From Fidelibacterota bacterium (GTDB lineage Bacteria > Marinisomatota > Marinisomatia > Marinisomatales > UBA1611), in the NCBI GenBank assembly GCA_002722105.1, contig PBKF01000009.1, forward strand, positions 4,870-13,956: a DNA stretch of 9,087 nt, written 5' to 3'. The position numbers were made by a program, and so were the translations under genes. The notes beneath the pieces are model-generated. The model worked only from the letters and a program-made list of their open reading frames with translations, did no database searches and had not been told where the DNA came from. Shown piece after piece: positions 1 to 7,650 of the stretch. Position 1 is the first letter of the stretch. Every line of letters begins with the position of its first letter.

Positions 1-168
1 TAATTATAGAAAAAATTTTCTCTTATTAGTTATCTAGCTCAAATGCGCAATAATTATAATAAGTTTTGAAAGTATTAAAAAATTACTTTTGTGATTATTC
101 TGATATATGTTCTGGAAAAAACCAAATATTGCTTGATTTAAGTTTTCCCTTCGCCTTACCTTAAGGAG

Positions 169-188
169 TAGAACAAACGATTGTTCTA
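169..188. promoter_or_regulatory. Perfect palindrome with central CG, candidate LacI-type operator
   Basis: TAGAACAA (169-176) is followed by ACGA and then the exact reverse complement TTGTTCTA (181-188). The centre of symmetry falls on a CG step. LacI/GalR-family regulators, which commonly control sugar genes, bind palindromes with a central CG flanked by A/T-rich half-sites, so this fits an operator for the carbohydrate genes downstream. No regulator gene is in the window. The right arm is followed by a T-rich stretch (TTATTTTCTT), so the alternative is a weak terminator of an upstream gene. The symmetry is seen directly; the function is inferred. Confidence 0.45.
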
Positions 189-229
189 TTATTTTCTTGG
201 CTAGGTATTAAGAAAAAATGAAAACAAAA

Positions 230-256
230 TTCGGTAAAAAAACTTTTTAAACCGAA
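230..256. repeat. Inverted repeat TTCGGT/ACCGAA around an A-run and T-run
   Basis: TTCGGT (230-235) is mirrored by ACCGAA (251-256). The interior is A7-C-T5-AA, so the A and T runs can also pair with a small offset. It lies about 100 bases before the MFS start codon. It could be an RNA hairpin in the 5' leader or a protein-binding site. In DNA this AT-rich a 6-base match is only modestly significant. Confidence 0.3.
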
Positions 257-342
257 ATATAAAAAAAGTTCTTCCTTGCTCTTAAGTGTTCGAGATAAAA
301 TATCCTGCATAATAAGAGTTTGTCTAACAAATTAAATAGTTT

Positions 343-347
343 AGGAG
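343..347 (+). promoter_or_regulatory. Ribosome binding site of the MFS gene
   Basis: AGGAG lies six bases before the ATG at 354, with canonical sequence and spacing. It supports that ATG as the true start. The Gfo/Idh/MocA gene has the same core at 1942-1946, whereas the TMEM220 gene lacks a clear one, so the first two genes have the strongest initiation signals in the window. Confidence 0.7.
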
Positions 348-353
348 TGCCTG

Positions 354-1925
354 ATGAATAAAATTGAGAACCTTTCAGAAAAACAAAATCAGTTACTATT
401 TTGGGGGTGTTTTGCAGCATTAGCTGCGACTTCATTTGGTTTCATTGTTAGGACCCAAGTTATTGGAGATTGGGGTGTTGAATTTGGTTTAAGTGAAACT
501 GAAAAGGGTGAAATATTTGGTGTGGGGCTTTGGCCTTTTTGTATAAGCATTATTTTATTTAGCTTAATAGTCGACAAAATTGGCTATGGAATATCCATGA
601 TGATAGCATTTGGCCTCCATGTGCTGTCTGCAGTTGTAACTATATTTGCAGATGGATATTGGATGCTTTATATTGGGACATTTATTCTGGCTCTAGGAAA
701 CGGGACTGTAGAAGCAGCGATTAATCCAGTTGTAGCAACGATATACCCGAAAGAAAAAACAAAATGGATGAATATTCTCCATGCTGGTTGGCCAGCTGGT
801 TTAGTATTAGGGGGTATCCTGGCGATATTAATGGGACCTCAAACAGGTTGGGAATGGAAAGTCGCTTTAGTATTGATTCCTGTGTTCATATATGGTTTTG
901 TATTATACGGTCGAGAATTTCCTGTACAAGAACGAGTAAAAGCAGGTGTCTCCTATAAGGATATGCTTAGTGAAGCAGGTGCGCTAGGTTTCTTTCTAAT
1001 CTTATATATAGTCTTGCTCGAGATTAACAGAGTTGCAGGTCTGAGTCCCTTAGTTGAAGGAGAGTTGTTTAGTTTACCTCATATTTCGTTAACGATATTA
1101 CTTGTTGTTGTATCAGTGGCATACTATATGTATACGGAATCTTTTGGCAGGCCTTTATTTGTTATATTATTGCTCATTATGGTCCCCTTAGCAACTACAG
1201 AATTAGGTACAGACAGTTGGATTACTGAGTTGATGGTGCCTTTTCTTGGTGATAATGCTGGCTGGGTTGTAGTATATACAGCATTAATCATGATGGTCTT
1301 AAGATTTTATGCAGGTCCGATTGTACATAGAATTTCCCCCCTTGGCCTATTAGCCCTCAGTAGTGCTATAGCATTGGTCGGTTTAGTTATCCTATCAAGT
1401 GCTACAGGATTTATGATATTCATATCAGCAACGATTTATGGTTTAGGGAAAACATTCTTTTGGCCAACGATGCTTGGTGTTGCCGGTGAACGCTTCCCAA
1501 AAGGAGGGGCTCTCACACTAAATGCGATTACTGGGGTGGGAATGCTTGCTGCAGGTGTATTTGGTGCTGCTTTTCTTGGGAATATTCAGGATAAACAAAT
1601 TGACCGTGATTTATTCGACCAGAACTCAGCGGTTCATGCTAAGGTAATGGGCAATGAAAAATCAAGTATATTTGGAGATTATAAACCAATTGATCAGCAA
1701 AAAGTTAATTCACTCTCTACTTCTGAAAAATCTGTGATATCAAAGATCCAAACTAATGCAAAACAAGGTGCACTTTCAACAGTCGCAATTTTTCCAGCAA
1801 TCATGCTAGTTAGTTATCTAGGTATGATGATGTATTTTAGATCAATAGGTGGTTACAAACAGATCCATCTTAATGAAGAAGAAATAAGTGAAGGCAGTAT
1901 TGATACTTCAGATGAAGAAGAGTAA
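354..1925 (+). CDS. MFS transporter, probably sugar or organic solute uptake
   Basis: This 523-residue inner-membrane protein has about twelve hydrophobic helices and is a major facilitator superfamily member. Features include a segment with a 'VDKIGYG' stretch after the second helix (the usual MFS loop 2-3 position) and a conserved-looking region near residues 120-160 with 'GNGTVEAAINPVVATIYP' followed by 'HAGWPAGLVLGG'. This recalls the position of similar Asn/Pro-rich motifs in fucose/hexose permease-type carriers, but assignment to that subfamily is not certain. Two oddities are a roughly 64-residue hydrophilic loop between the last two helices (about 410-473), predicted to face the periplasm, and a Glu/Asp-rich cytoplasmic tail ending DEEE. 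The start has AGGAG six bases upstream. The gene lies 29 bases before an oxidoreductase gene and is likely co-transcribed with it, suggesting that it imports the substrate of that enzyme. The substrate cannot be read from the sequence. Confidence 0.85.
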   Translation: MNKIENLSEKQNQLLFWGCFAALAATSFGFIVRTQVIGDWGVEFGLSETEKGEIFGVGLWPFCISIILFSLIVDKIGYGISMMIAFGLHVLSAVVTIFADGYWMLYIGTFILALGNGTVEAAINPVVATIYPKEKTKWMNILHAGWPAGLVLGGILAILMGPQTGWEWKVALVLIPVFIYGFVLYGREFPVQERVKAGVSYKDMLSEAGALGFFLILYIVLLEINRVAGLSPLVEGELFSLPHISLTILLVVVSVAYYMYTESFGRPLFVILLLIMVPLATTELGTDSWITELMVPFLGDNAGWVVVYTALIMMVLRFYAGPIVHRISPLGLLALSSAIALVGLVILSSATGFMIFISATIYGLGKTFFWPTMLGVAGERFPKGGALTLNAITGVGMLAAGVFGAAFLGNIQDKQIDRDLFDQNSAVHAKVMGNEKSSIFGDYKPIDQQKVNSLSTSEKSVISKIQTNAKQGALSTVAIFPAIMLVSYLGMMMYFRSIGGYKQIHLNEEEISEGSIDTSDEEE

Positions 1926-1954
1926 AAATATTAATTATTTCAGGAGAACATATT

Positions 1955-3076
1955 ATGGATAAAAATCGTAAAGTTAATGTTGCAATTATTGGTTTAGGAT
2001 TCGGTGCAGAGTTTATTCCTATTTATCAAAGTCATCCGAATGCTAATATGTACGGAATATGTCGCAGAGATGAGAGTGAACTTGAAAAAATTGGAGATGC
2101 ATTTGGCATCCCAAAGCGTTATACGGATTATAGTGACGTATTAAAAGATCCAGATGTAGACTTTGTACATATTAATTCTCCAATCCCTGATCATGGATGG
2201 ATGTCAATTGATGCTCTAAAGGCTGGAAAAAATGTTATGTGTACTGTGCCAATGGCAACAACAATTGAAGAATGTGAAGAGATTGTCAAGCTTGTGAAAG
2301 AAACTGGCCTTAAGTATATGATGGCAGAGACTGTTGTATATAGTCGTGAGTTCCTTTTTATCAAGGAAATGTATGATAAAGGAGAAATGGGTAAAATTCA
2401 ATTTATGAAGGCTTCTCATCCTCAGGATATGGAAGGTTGGCCTGAGTACTGGGAGAGGATGATCCCAATGCATTATGCGACTCATGTTGTCTCACCAGTT
2501 CTTGGCATGGTAAATGGACATGCAGAGTATGTATCATGTTTTGGTTCTGGTGCCGTCAATGAAAGAATTGCTGAGAAATCAGGCAACTCCTTTGCTGTTG
2601 AATCCTGTCATATAAAAATTAAAGATTCGGATGTAGCTGCTCAAATTTGGCGCTTTTTGTATGATACGGCACGGCAATATCGTGAGTCGATAGATGTTTA
2701 CGGATCAAAGAAATCATTCGAGTGGACACTCGTAGAAGGTGAAAAGCATGTTGTGCATACTGCAAAAAAACCAGAACCAGAAATTCCATCATTAGTAGAA
2801 GTTCCTGATTATGGACACCTGTTACCAAAAGAGATCCAGCAATTTACGAGTGATATTCATGACGCTGATCATTTATCATTCATTCAAGGAGCGGGGCATG
2901 GAGGCTCTCATCCGCATATGGCAAATGAATTTGTGAATGCATTGGTTGAAGATCGTGATCCATGGCCAAATGCTGTTACCAGCGCGAACTGGACTTGTGT
3001 AGGTATTTGTGCTCACGAATCAGCCTTAAAGGGAGGCGCTATTGTCAATCTCCCTGGCTTTACTATCCCAGATTAA
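1955..3076 (+). CDS. Gfo/Idh/MocA family oxidoreductase
   Basis: This 373-residue cytosolic protein has the NAD(P)-dependent glucose-fructose oxidoreductase / inositol dehydrogenase fold. The N-terminal Rossmann motif is GLGFGA (residues 13-18), and a 'CRRDE' stretch follows the second beta strand. The C-terminal alpha/beta domain contains HYATHVVSPVLG (His173 and His177 are candidate catalytic residues) and a 'GHGGSHPH' motif (314-321). That motif recalls the GHGG motif of the GH109 branch of this superfamily. The usual 'EKP' motif after the Rossmann domain is replaced by CTVPMA (96-101), so the Lys that often takes part in catalysis is missing. The gene has AGGAG eight bases before its ATG and lies 29 bases after the MFS gene. 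Members oxidise or reduce sugars and cyclitols, and GH109 members use NAD redox-assisted hydrolysis. The substrate here is unknown. The family call is firm; the sub-function is not. Confidence 0.9.
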   Translation: MDKNRKVNVAIIGLGFGAEFIPIYQSHPNANMYGICRRDESELEKIGDAFGIPKRYTDYSDVLKDPDVDFVHINSPIPDHGWMSIDALKAGKNVMCTVPMATTIEECEEIVKLVKETGLKYMMAETVVYSREFLFIKEMYDKGEMGKIQFMKASHPQDMEGWPEYWERMIPMHYATHVVSPVLGMVNGHAEYVSCFGSGAVNERIAEKSGNSFAVESCHIKIKDSDVAAQIWRFLYDTARQYRESIDVYGSKKSFEWTLVEGEKHVVHTAKKPEPEIPSLVEVPDYGHLLPKEIQQFTSDIHDADHLSFIQGAGHGGSHPHMANEFVNALVEDRDPWPNAVTSANWTCVGICAHESALKGGAIVNLPGFTIPD

Positions 3077-3108
3077 GTAAAACCAAATTAAAATTACTTT
3101 GTTTTCCC

Positions 3109-3131
3109 CTGATCTTTTTTCGATCAGTTTT
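3109..3131 (+). terminator. Possible hairpin terminator after the oxidoreductase gene
   Basis: CTGATC (3109-3114) pairs with GATCAG (3122-3127) across a seven-base loop (TTTTTTC), followed by TTTT. Outer bases TTTTC (3102-3106) and GAAAA (3132-3136) could extend the structure with a mismatch region. It begins about 30 bases after the stop codon. It is short and the T-tract is weak, so it may be only partly effective. If real, it splits the plus-strand genes into an MFS-oxidoreductase unit and a TMEM220-dehydrogenase-mutarotase unit. Confidence 0.45.
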
Positions 3132-3183
3132 GAAAAGAGTTGGATAAGTTTAGTAACGTACAATTATTATCGATAAGCGTATA

Positions 3184-3579
3184 ATGCAAGATAGGCAATC
3201 GAAGATATTGTCGATTTCAAATTACTTGATGTTTGCGGTATTCTCGCTGTGTATTTTGGTTCAATACAATGATCCTGATTCATTTCTGTGGATGGCAATG
3301 TATGGATCAGCAGCAATAGCCTGTATTGTAGTAGAAAGAGATATGATAACTCACTGGACAATTACAATTTTTCCAGGTGTAGCAGGGCTTGTTTGGGTAT
3401 TAACACTATTACCCGATGTAGTATCTAATGACTCATCGGTTGAAGATTTAGTTACTTGGAAAATGAATAGTCTTGGAGTTGAACAAGTTCGTGAGCTTGG
3501 AGGTTTAATAATTATTGTACTATGGATGTTGACTTTAACTGCTATAAACTATTGGAACAAAAATAAATTAAATAATTAA
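3184..3579 (+). CDS. TMEM220 family small membrane protein
   Basis: This 131-residue protein has four predicted transmembrane helices (about 9-26, 35-51, 58-76 and 106-124). It carries the TMEM220 signature: QYNDPD (27-32) at the end of helix 1, an aromatic-rich LWMAMYG (35-41) opening helix 2, and VRELGGL (102-108) before helix 4. The family is found in bacteria and animals and its biochemical function is unknown. The ATG at 3184 gives a short polar N-terminus before helix 1, as expected. There is no clear Shine-Dalgarno sequence, only A-rich DNA. The stop codon is 11 bases before the start of the large lipoprotein gene, so the two are probably co-transcribed. A role in membrane association or maturation of that protein is a guess from position only. 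Confidence 0.8.
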   Translation: MQDRQSKILSISNYLMFAVFSLCILVQYNDPDSFLWMAMYGSAAIACIVVERDMITHWTITIFPGVAGLVWVLTLLPDVVSNDSSVEDLVTWKMNSLGVEQVRELGGLIIIVLWMLTLTAINYWNKNKLNN

Positions 3580-3590
3580 AAGGTTAAGCT

Positions 3591-6500
3591 ATGAAAAATA
3601 TATTTAGAAATTTTTCAATAATCGTAATTGTAACTCTGATTAGTTTCAGTTGTACATCTCAAAATACTAATCAGTACGGTTCAATATCAGAAACCAATTT
3701 GGTAATAAAGGAGAGCAAAGAACTTGGAACAATCTCGGTTTATAGGGCTGATGGGAAATTGCCAATACTAACTCAAAATGCAAAAGCAGGTCATCGACCA
3801 TATATACACCCAATTATTGCTCCAGATGGAAAGGGGCCAATCACCGAATATAGTCCAGGCCATCATAAGCATCAGACGGGATTATACTGGGGGCTAACTA
3901 GGATAAATGGGAATAATGATCTCATTCCAGATGACAGTCTTACATCCTGGTTTTATGGGAGAGAATTCAGATATTATAAAAAACCAGATGGATCTTGGGG
4001 TAAAGCTCCAAGACCGATAGAAAAACAGGAACTAATAGCTAAGGCTATGGGTAGGGACTATTTTCATAATTATGGTCCAGACTATTGGCAATTAGATTCA
4101 GCCGTAGTTGTTGATTCGATTGGTGAAAAGGTCTCTTGGCAAACTGTCTATAATATGCTTGATGAGAATGGGGAAACAATTATGGTAGAAACCCAGAAAT
4201 GGTCAATGAGATTAATTGAAGGGGAATATATTTTAGACCTAGAGTGGCGGGGTAGTGCAATTACAGATATTACAATTAATGAATTTGATTATGGTGGAAT
4301 GTTCCTCAGAATGCCCTGGAAAGAAGGTGTACGTGCAGAAGTTATTAATGCTTCAAGACATCGTGATTCGCAAGCAGAGGGGAAAAAATCAATGTGGCTC
4401 GATATTGGTATGCAGGTAGAAGGACGTGATGATTTAGCACACATAGCAATCTTTGATCATCCATTAAATACTGATGCTCCCACACCCTGGCGAGTAGATG
4501 GGCAATTTGGTGTTGGACCTGCAAGATCTATTGACGGGGATTGGAGTATAGAAAAAGGGACTACTGAGAGTATTAATTATCAGTTAAGAGTATTTACAGG
4601 GGAATTAAATGACTTAGAGCTCACAAACCAATGGGTAGAATGGGGTGGCAACCCTTACCCGTATGCAACTCAATTATGGCGTCAAGCTCAGGAAGAAGGT
4701 AGGAAGGAAAAGTTCCTTGAGCCAAACGAAGCAGTTGATGCTATGACCACAATTGAAGGCTTTAAAGTCAATGCATGGGCATCTGAGCCAATGATTACAC
4801 AGCCCATGGCTTTTTGCTGGGATGATCGTGGACGTATGTGGATCGCAGAAAATAGAGACTATGAATCTCGTGGAGATGGTTTCTCAAATTCTGGAGATAG
4901 TAAAATTCTTATTCTTGAAGATTCAGATAATGATGGTCAAGCTGATAATATGAAAGTTTTTGCAGAAGGCATTGCCTTCCCTGCTGCAATAGCAGTTGGT
5001 TTTGACGGAGTCTATGTAGGTGCCCCACCAAATTTATTATTTATCCCAGATAAGGATGGAGATGATAAAGGAGAGATGGAAGATATTGAGATTCTACTCA
5101 CAGGCTGGGGAATCCGAGATCGTCATGAAACAATCAATAGTTTGCACTGGGGCCCAGATGGATGGCTCTATGGATGTGAAGGATTTGCGACTCCATCGGT
5201 AGTAAGGAAACCAAATGGAAAAGGGAAATTGTACGGTCATAAAGATCCGTTTCCTGAAGATTTATTAGAAGCAGATGGAGTAGATATAAATGGGGGAGTT
5301 TTTAGATATCATCCAACAAAAAAAATATTTGAGGTTGTTGCACATGGATTTAGTAATCCCTGGGGTATAGACTATGATTCAAAGGGTCAGTTATTTATCA
5401 GTGCCTGTGTGATCCCCCATCTTTTTCATGTAATTCCTGGGGGGATATATCACAGACAGGGAGGTCAGCATTTCAATCCGTATGTTTATGGAGATATCAG
5501 AACAATAGTAGACCACAGGCATCGTTCAGCGCATGGTGGAGCACGAGTTTATCAATCGGATGCATTTCCAGAAGAGCACCATGGTAGAATTTTTATGGCA
5601 AATATTCATGAGCATGCTGTTCTTTCAGATAATTTAGAAAAGAAAGGCTCAGGCTTTGTCGCTAGTCATGCAGATGATTTTATGTATGCTAATAATGCTC
5701 AGTTTGTTGGTTTTAGTATGGAAGTTGGTCCAGAAGGTGGGCTTTACGTGTTAGATTGGCATGATGGAAGTATATGTGGTAATGAGGTTATGCATAAAGA
5801 AACAGGTAGGGTATTTCGCATGCTTCCTGAGCAATCCTTAGCAGAAAATTGGAAAGGAAGATATAGTGATCTAAATAAAATGACTGACTTAGAGCTTGCT
5901 GAATTACAATTAAGTAAAAGCGATTGGCATTCACGGCGGGCTCGCATAATTCTTCAAGCAAGAGCCAGTAAGAGACAAATTGATCAAGATGCATTAAAAA
6001 AACTTCAAGATATTTTTAATAGGAATTCCAATGCAGACTATCGTCTTAGAGGAATGTGGTCCTTGCATATCACTGGTGGGTTCACGGAAGATGATCTGAT
6101 TAAATCTTTGAAAGATAGAGACGAATATGTACGTGCTTGGGCAGTGCAAATGATAGCTGAAGATAAAAATCCATCTGACAAAGCACTTAATAAATTTTTA
6201 AGTATGGCTAAAAAAGATAGATCAGCTGTTGTAAGAATGTATATAGCAGCTGCATTTCAGCGGATTGATGAAGAGAAACGTTGGCCAATAGCAGAAGCTT
6301 TAATGGGGAATGAAAAGGATAATGATGACCATAATATACCAAAGTTCATTTGGTTTGCTTTTGAACCACTTGTTACTTCTGATCCTGTTCGTGCAATCGA
6401 GTTTGCTAAAAAAAGTAAGATTAATCTGGTTAGTGAGTACATAGCAAGGCGTCTTGTTGATGCCGATGAGTTAGATGTTTTAGCAAGTGGAATTCAATCT

Positions 6501-7580
6501 CGCTCTAGCGGAAGATTATCAATAATGAAGGGAATGCTTGATGGTATGGAAGGATTATCTGATTTAGAACCTCCGAAAAATTGGGATAAAGTATATGCGT
6601 CTCTTAAAGAAGATGATGGGGTAGCAAAAATGGCAACCGAAATTGCACAACAGTTTGGTGATATTGAAGCTACCATGCAATTAATTTCAATTTTAAATAA
6701 TGAAGATGAGTCAATTAAAGCAAAAAATTCTGCCATCCGTAGTTTAGCAAATAAACAACATCCTATACTAATTGATTTAATACCTGAATTAATCGAAGTA
6801 AAGGGGCTAAGGAAAGAAGCTATTCGCGCAATGGCTGCTTACCACACATCATGGGACAGCGGTAACCTGGGTGGTTTAATGATGGAAAAATATAATGAGT
6901 TTGATTCATCGGAAAAACTTGAAGTTGTTCAAGCAATGGCATCCCGCCAAGTATATGCACGGTTTTTGAGTTGGGGACTACAAAAGGGATCTTTAACAAA
7001 GAAGGATATACCAGCATATACTGCTAGGCAACTTCGTCGGGTTCTTGGAAGTGGATTCCTTGAAGTATGGGGGCCACTGCAAAAGGAAACATCCGAGAAT
7101 ATGGCTTCGATGGAAAAATATAAAACTTTATTAACAAGTGAAAAAATAAGTACAGCCAACCCTGGGAAGGGACGATACATTTATGATGGTCTATGTGGTG
7201 CCTGCCATGTCATGTATGGAGAAGGTGGTATTCTTGGTCCTGAACTCACAGGTGCAGATAGAACTAATATTGACTATTTACTAAATAATGTTATGGATCC
7301 AAGTGGAATAATACAAGATGACTATAAAATGGTTATGATTACAACTAGAGATGGCCGTACTTATGCTGGTAATATTGCAAATGAAAATGATCGCTCCATA
7401 ACGTTAAGAGTGGTTGGCCAGGATGCTGTTGTAATAAGTAAATCAAGTATACAATCCATGGATAATTCTGAATTATCCATGATGCCAGAAGCAATGTTAG
7501 ATGATATGTCTACTACGCAGATACTTGATTTATTTTCTTACCTAATGTCTCAAAGACAAGTTGAACCAATTGTACATTAA
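3591..7580 (+). CDS. Lipoprotein fusion: DUF6807 + PVC-type dehydrogenase propeller + HEAT + cytochrome c
   Basis: This 1329-residue exported protein has four modules. Residues 1-20 form a lipoprotein signal peptide with Cys21 in a loose SFSC lipobox, so it is probably anchored to the periplasmic face or the cell surface. Residues about 50-355 match DUF6807 (misleadingly named PmoA-like), with HRPYIHP (68-74), a His cluster HHKH (91-94), IAIFDHP (285-291) and PTPW. Residues about 377-746 form a glucose/sorbosone-dehydrogenase-like beta-propeller of the 'putative membrane-bound dehydrogenase' type. It has two acidic Asp-rich loops (444-452 and 487-495) that look like calcium sites, RHETINSLHWGPDGWLYG with His512 in the position of the soluble glucose dehydrogenase base, NPWG, and DWHD (722-725). 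Residues about 760-1150 are helical HEAT-like repeats. The C-terminus has a heme c site CGACH (1202-1206) and a candidate axial Met in SMMPE (Met1297 or Met1298). It probably oxidises a carbohydrate and passes electrons to its own heme. The substrate, cofactor and role of DUF6807 are unknown. Confidence 0.88.
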   Translation: MKNIFRNFSIIVIVTLISFSCTSQNTNQYGSISETNLVIKESKELGTISVYRADGKLPILTQNAKAGHRPYIHPIIAPDGKGPITEYSPGHHKHQTGLYWGLTRINGNNDLIPDDSLTSWFYGREFRYYKKPDGSWGKAPRPIEKQELIAKAMGRDYFHNYGPDYWQLDSAVVVDSIGEKVSWQTVYNMLDENGETIMVETQKWSMRLIEGEYILDLEWRGSAITDITINEFDYGGMFLRMPWKEGVRAEVINASRHRDSQAEGKKSMWLDIGMQVEGRDDLAHIAIFDHPLNTDAPTPWRVDGQFGVGPARSIDGDWSIEKGTTESINYQLRVFTGELNDLELTNQWVEWGGNPYPYATQLWRQAQEEGRKEKFLEPNEAVDAMTTIEGFKVNAWASEPMITQPMAFCWDDRGRMWIAENRDYESRGDGFSNSGDSKILILEDSDNDGQADNMKVFAEGIAFPAAIAVGFDGVYVGAPPNLLFIPDKDGDDKGEMEDIEILLTGWGIRDRHETINSLHWGPDGWLYGCEGFATPSVVRKPNGKGKLYGHKDPFPEDLLEADGVDINGGVFRYHPTKKIFEVVAHGFSNPWGIDYDSKGQLFISACVIPHLFHVIPGGIYHRQGGQHFNPYVYGDIRTIVDHRHRSAHGGARVYQSDAFPEEHHGRIFMANIHEHAVLSDNLEKKGSGFVASHADDFMYANNAQFVGFSMEVGPEGGLYVLDWHDGSICGNEVMHKETGRVFRMLPEQSLAENWKGRYSDLNKMTDLELAELQLSKSDWHSRRARIILQARASKRQIDQDALKKLQDIFNRNSNADYRLRGMWSLHITGGFTEDDLIKSLKDRDEYVRAWAVQMIAEDKNPSDKALNKFLSMAKKDRSAVVRMYIAAAFQRIDEEKRWPIAEALMGNEKDNDDHNIPKFIWFAFEPLVTSDPVRAIEFAKKSKINLVSEYIARRLVDADELDVLASGIQSRSSGRLSIMKGMLDGMEGLSDLEPPKNWDKVYASLKEDDGVAKMATEIAQQFGDIEATMQLISILNNEDESIKAKNSAIRSLANKQHPILIDLIPELIEVKGLRKEAIRAMAAYHTSWDSGNLGGLMMEKYNEFDSSEKLEVVQAMASRQVYARFLSWGLQKGSLTKKDIPAYTARQLRRVLGSGFLEVWGPLQKETSENMASMEKYKTLLTSEKISTANPGKGRYIYDGLCGACHVMYGEGGILGPELTGADRTNIDYLLNNVMDPSGIIQDDYKMVMITTRDGRTYAGNIANENDRSITLRVVGQDAVVISKSSIQSMDNSELSMMPEAMLDDMSTTQILDLFSYLMSQRQVEPIVH

Positions 7581-7640
7581 TAGAAGTATTTTATCAAAAA
7601 TAACCGTATCAATTTGGTCTATTTTTCATAAGGATGAGTT

Positions 7641-7644
7641 AAGG
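7641..7644 (+). promoter_or_regulatory. Ribosome binding site supporting a TTG start
   Basis: AAGG lies six bases before the TTG at 7651. The nearest upstream ATG (7634) is followed at once by a stop codon (ATG AGT TAA), and starting at TTG gives the N-terminus MLINIDPILSPELL, which lines up with the usual start of FucU proteins (ML-x-x-I-x-P-x-x-SPELL). Together these favour TTG as the true start. Confidence 0.6.
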
Positions 7645-7650
7645 TAGCTT

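Larger units (their letters stand above)
1..353. other. Non-coding AT-rich leader upstream of the MFS gene
   Basis: No convincing coding region was found in this stretch on either strand. It is strongly AT-rich, and the one short minus-strand reading frame across its right end overlaps the MFS start and has no recognisable protein features. It holds two inverted repeats (169-188 and 230-256, listed separately) and the ribosome binding site of the MFS gene. It probably contains the promoter and regulatory region of the downstream genes, but no promoter pair with good spacing could be fixed. The octamer TAATTATA occurs at 1-8 and again at 51-58, which may be chance in such AT-rich DNA. The upstream neighbour is outside the window. 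Confidence 0.6.

Noticed and set aside
8..21. AGAAAA/TTTTCT near-palindrome as a terminator
   Set aside because: The loop would be only two bases and the stem has one G-C pair per arm, so it would not fold stably.
65..91. Bacteroidota-type promoter pair, TTTG at 65-68 and TACTTTTG at 84-91
   Set aside because: The -7 element matches TAnnTTTG exactly, but the spacer of 15 bases is shorter than usual and the site is about 260 bases before the gene. Such matches are common by chance in AT-rich DNA.
276..301. Sigma-70-like pair TTGCTC and TAAAAT
   Set aside because: The spacer is only 14 bases and both hexamers deviate from consensus.
247..435. Minus-strand reading frame across the leader and the MFS start
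   Set aside because: It has low complexity, no ribosome binding site or family resemblance, and overlaps the start of a well-supported gene.
3591..4650. Reading the N-terminal domain as a methane monooxygenase subunit, as the 'PmoA' name suggests
   Set aside because: The domain is soluble and exported, with no membrane helices. The label is a family-name artefact and does not indicate methane oxidation.
7588..7603. TATTTT/AAAATA hairpin after the dehydrogenase gene
   Set aside because: The stem is made only of A-T pairs and has no T-tract after it, so it is not supported as a terminator.
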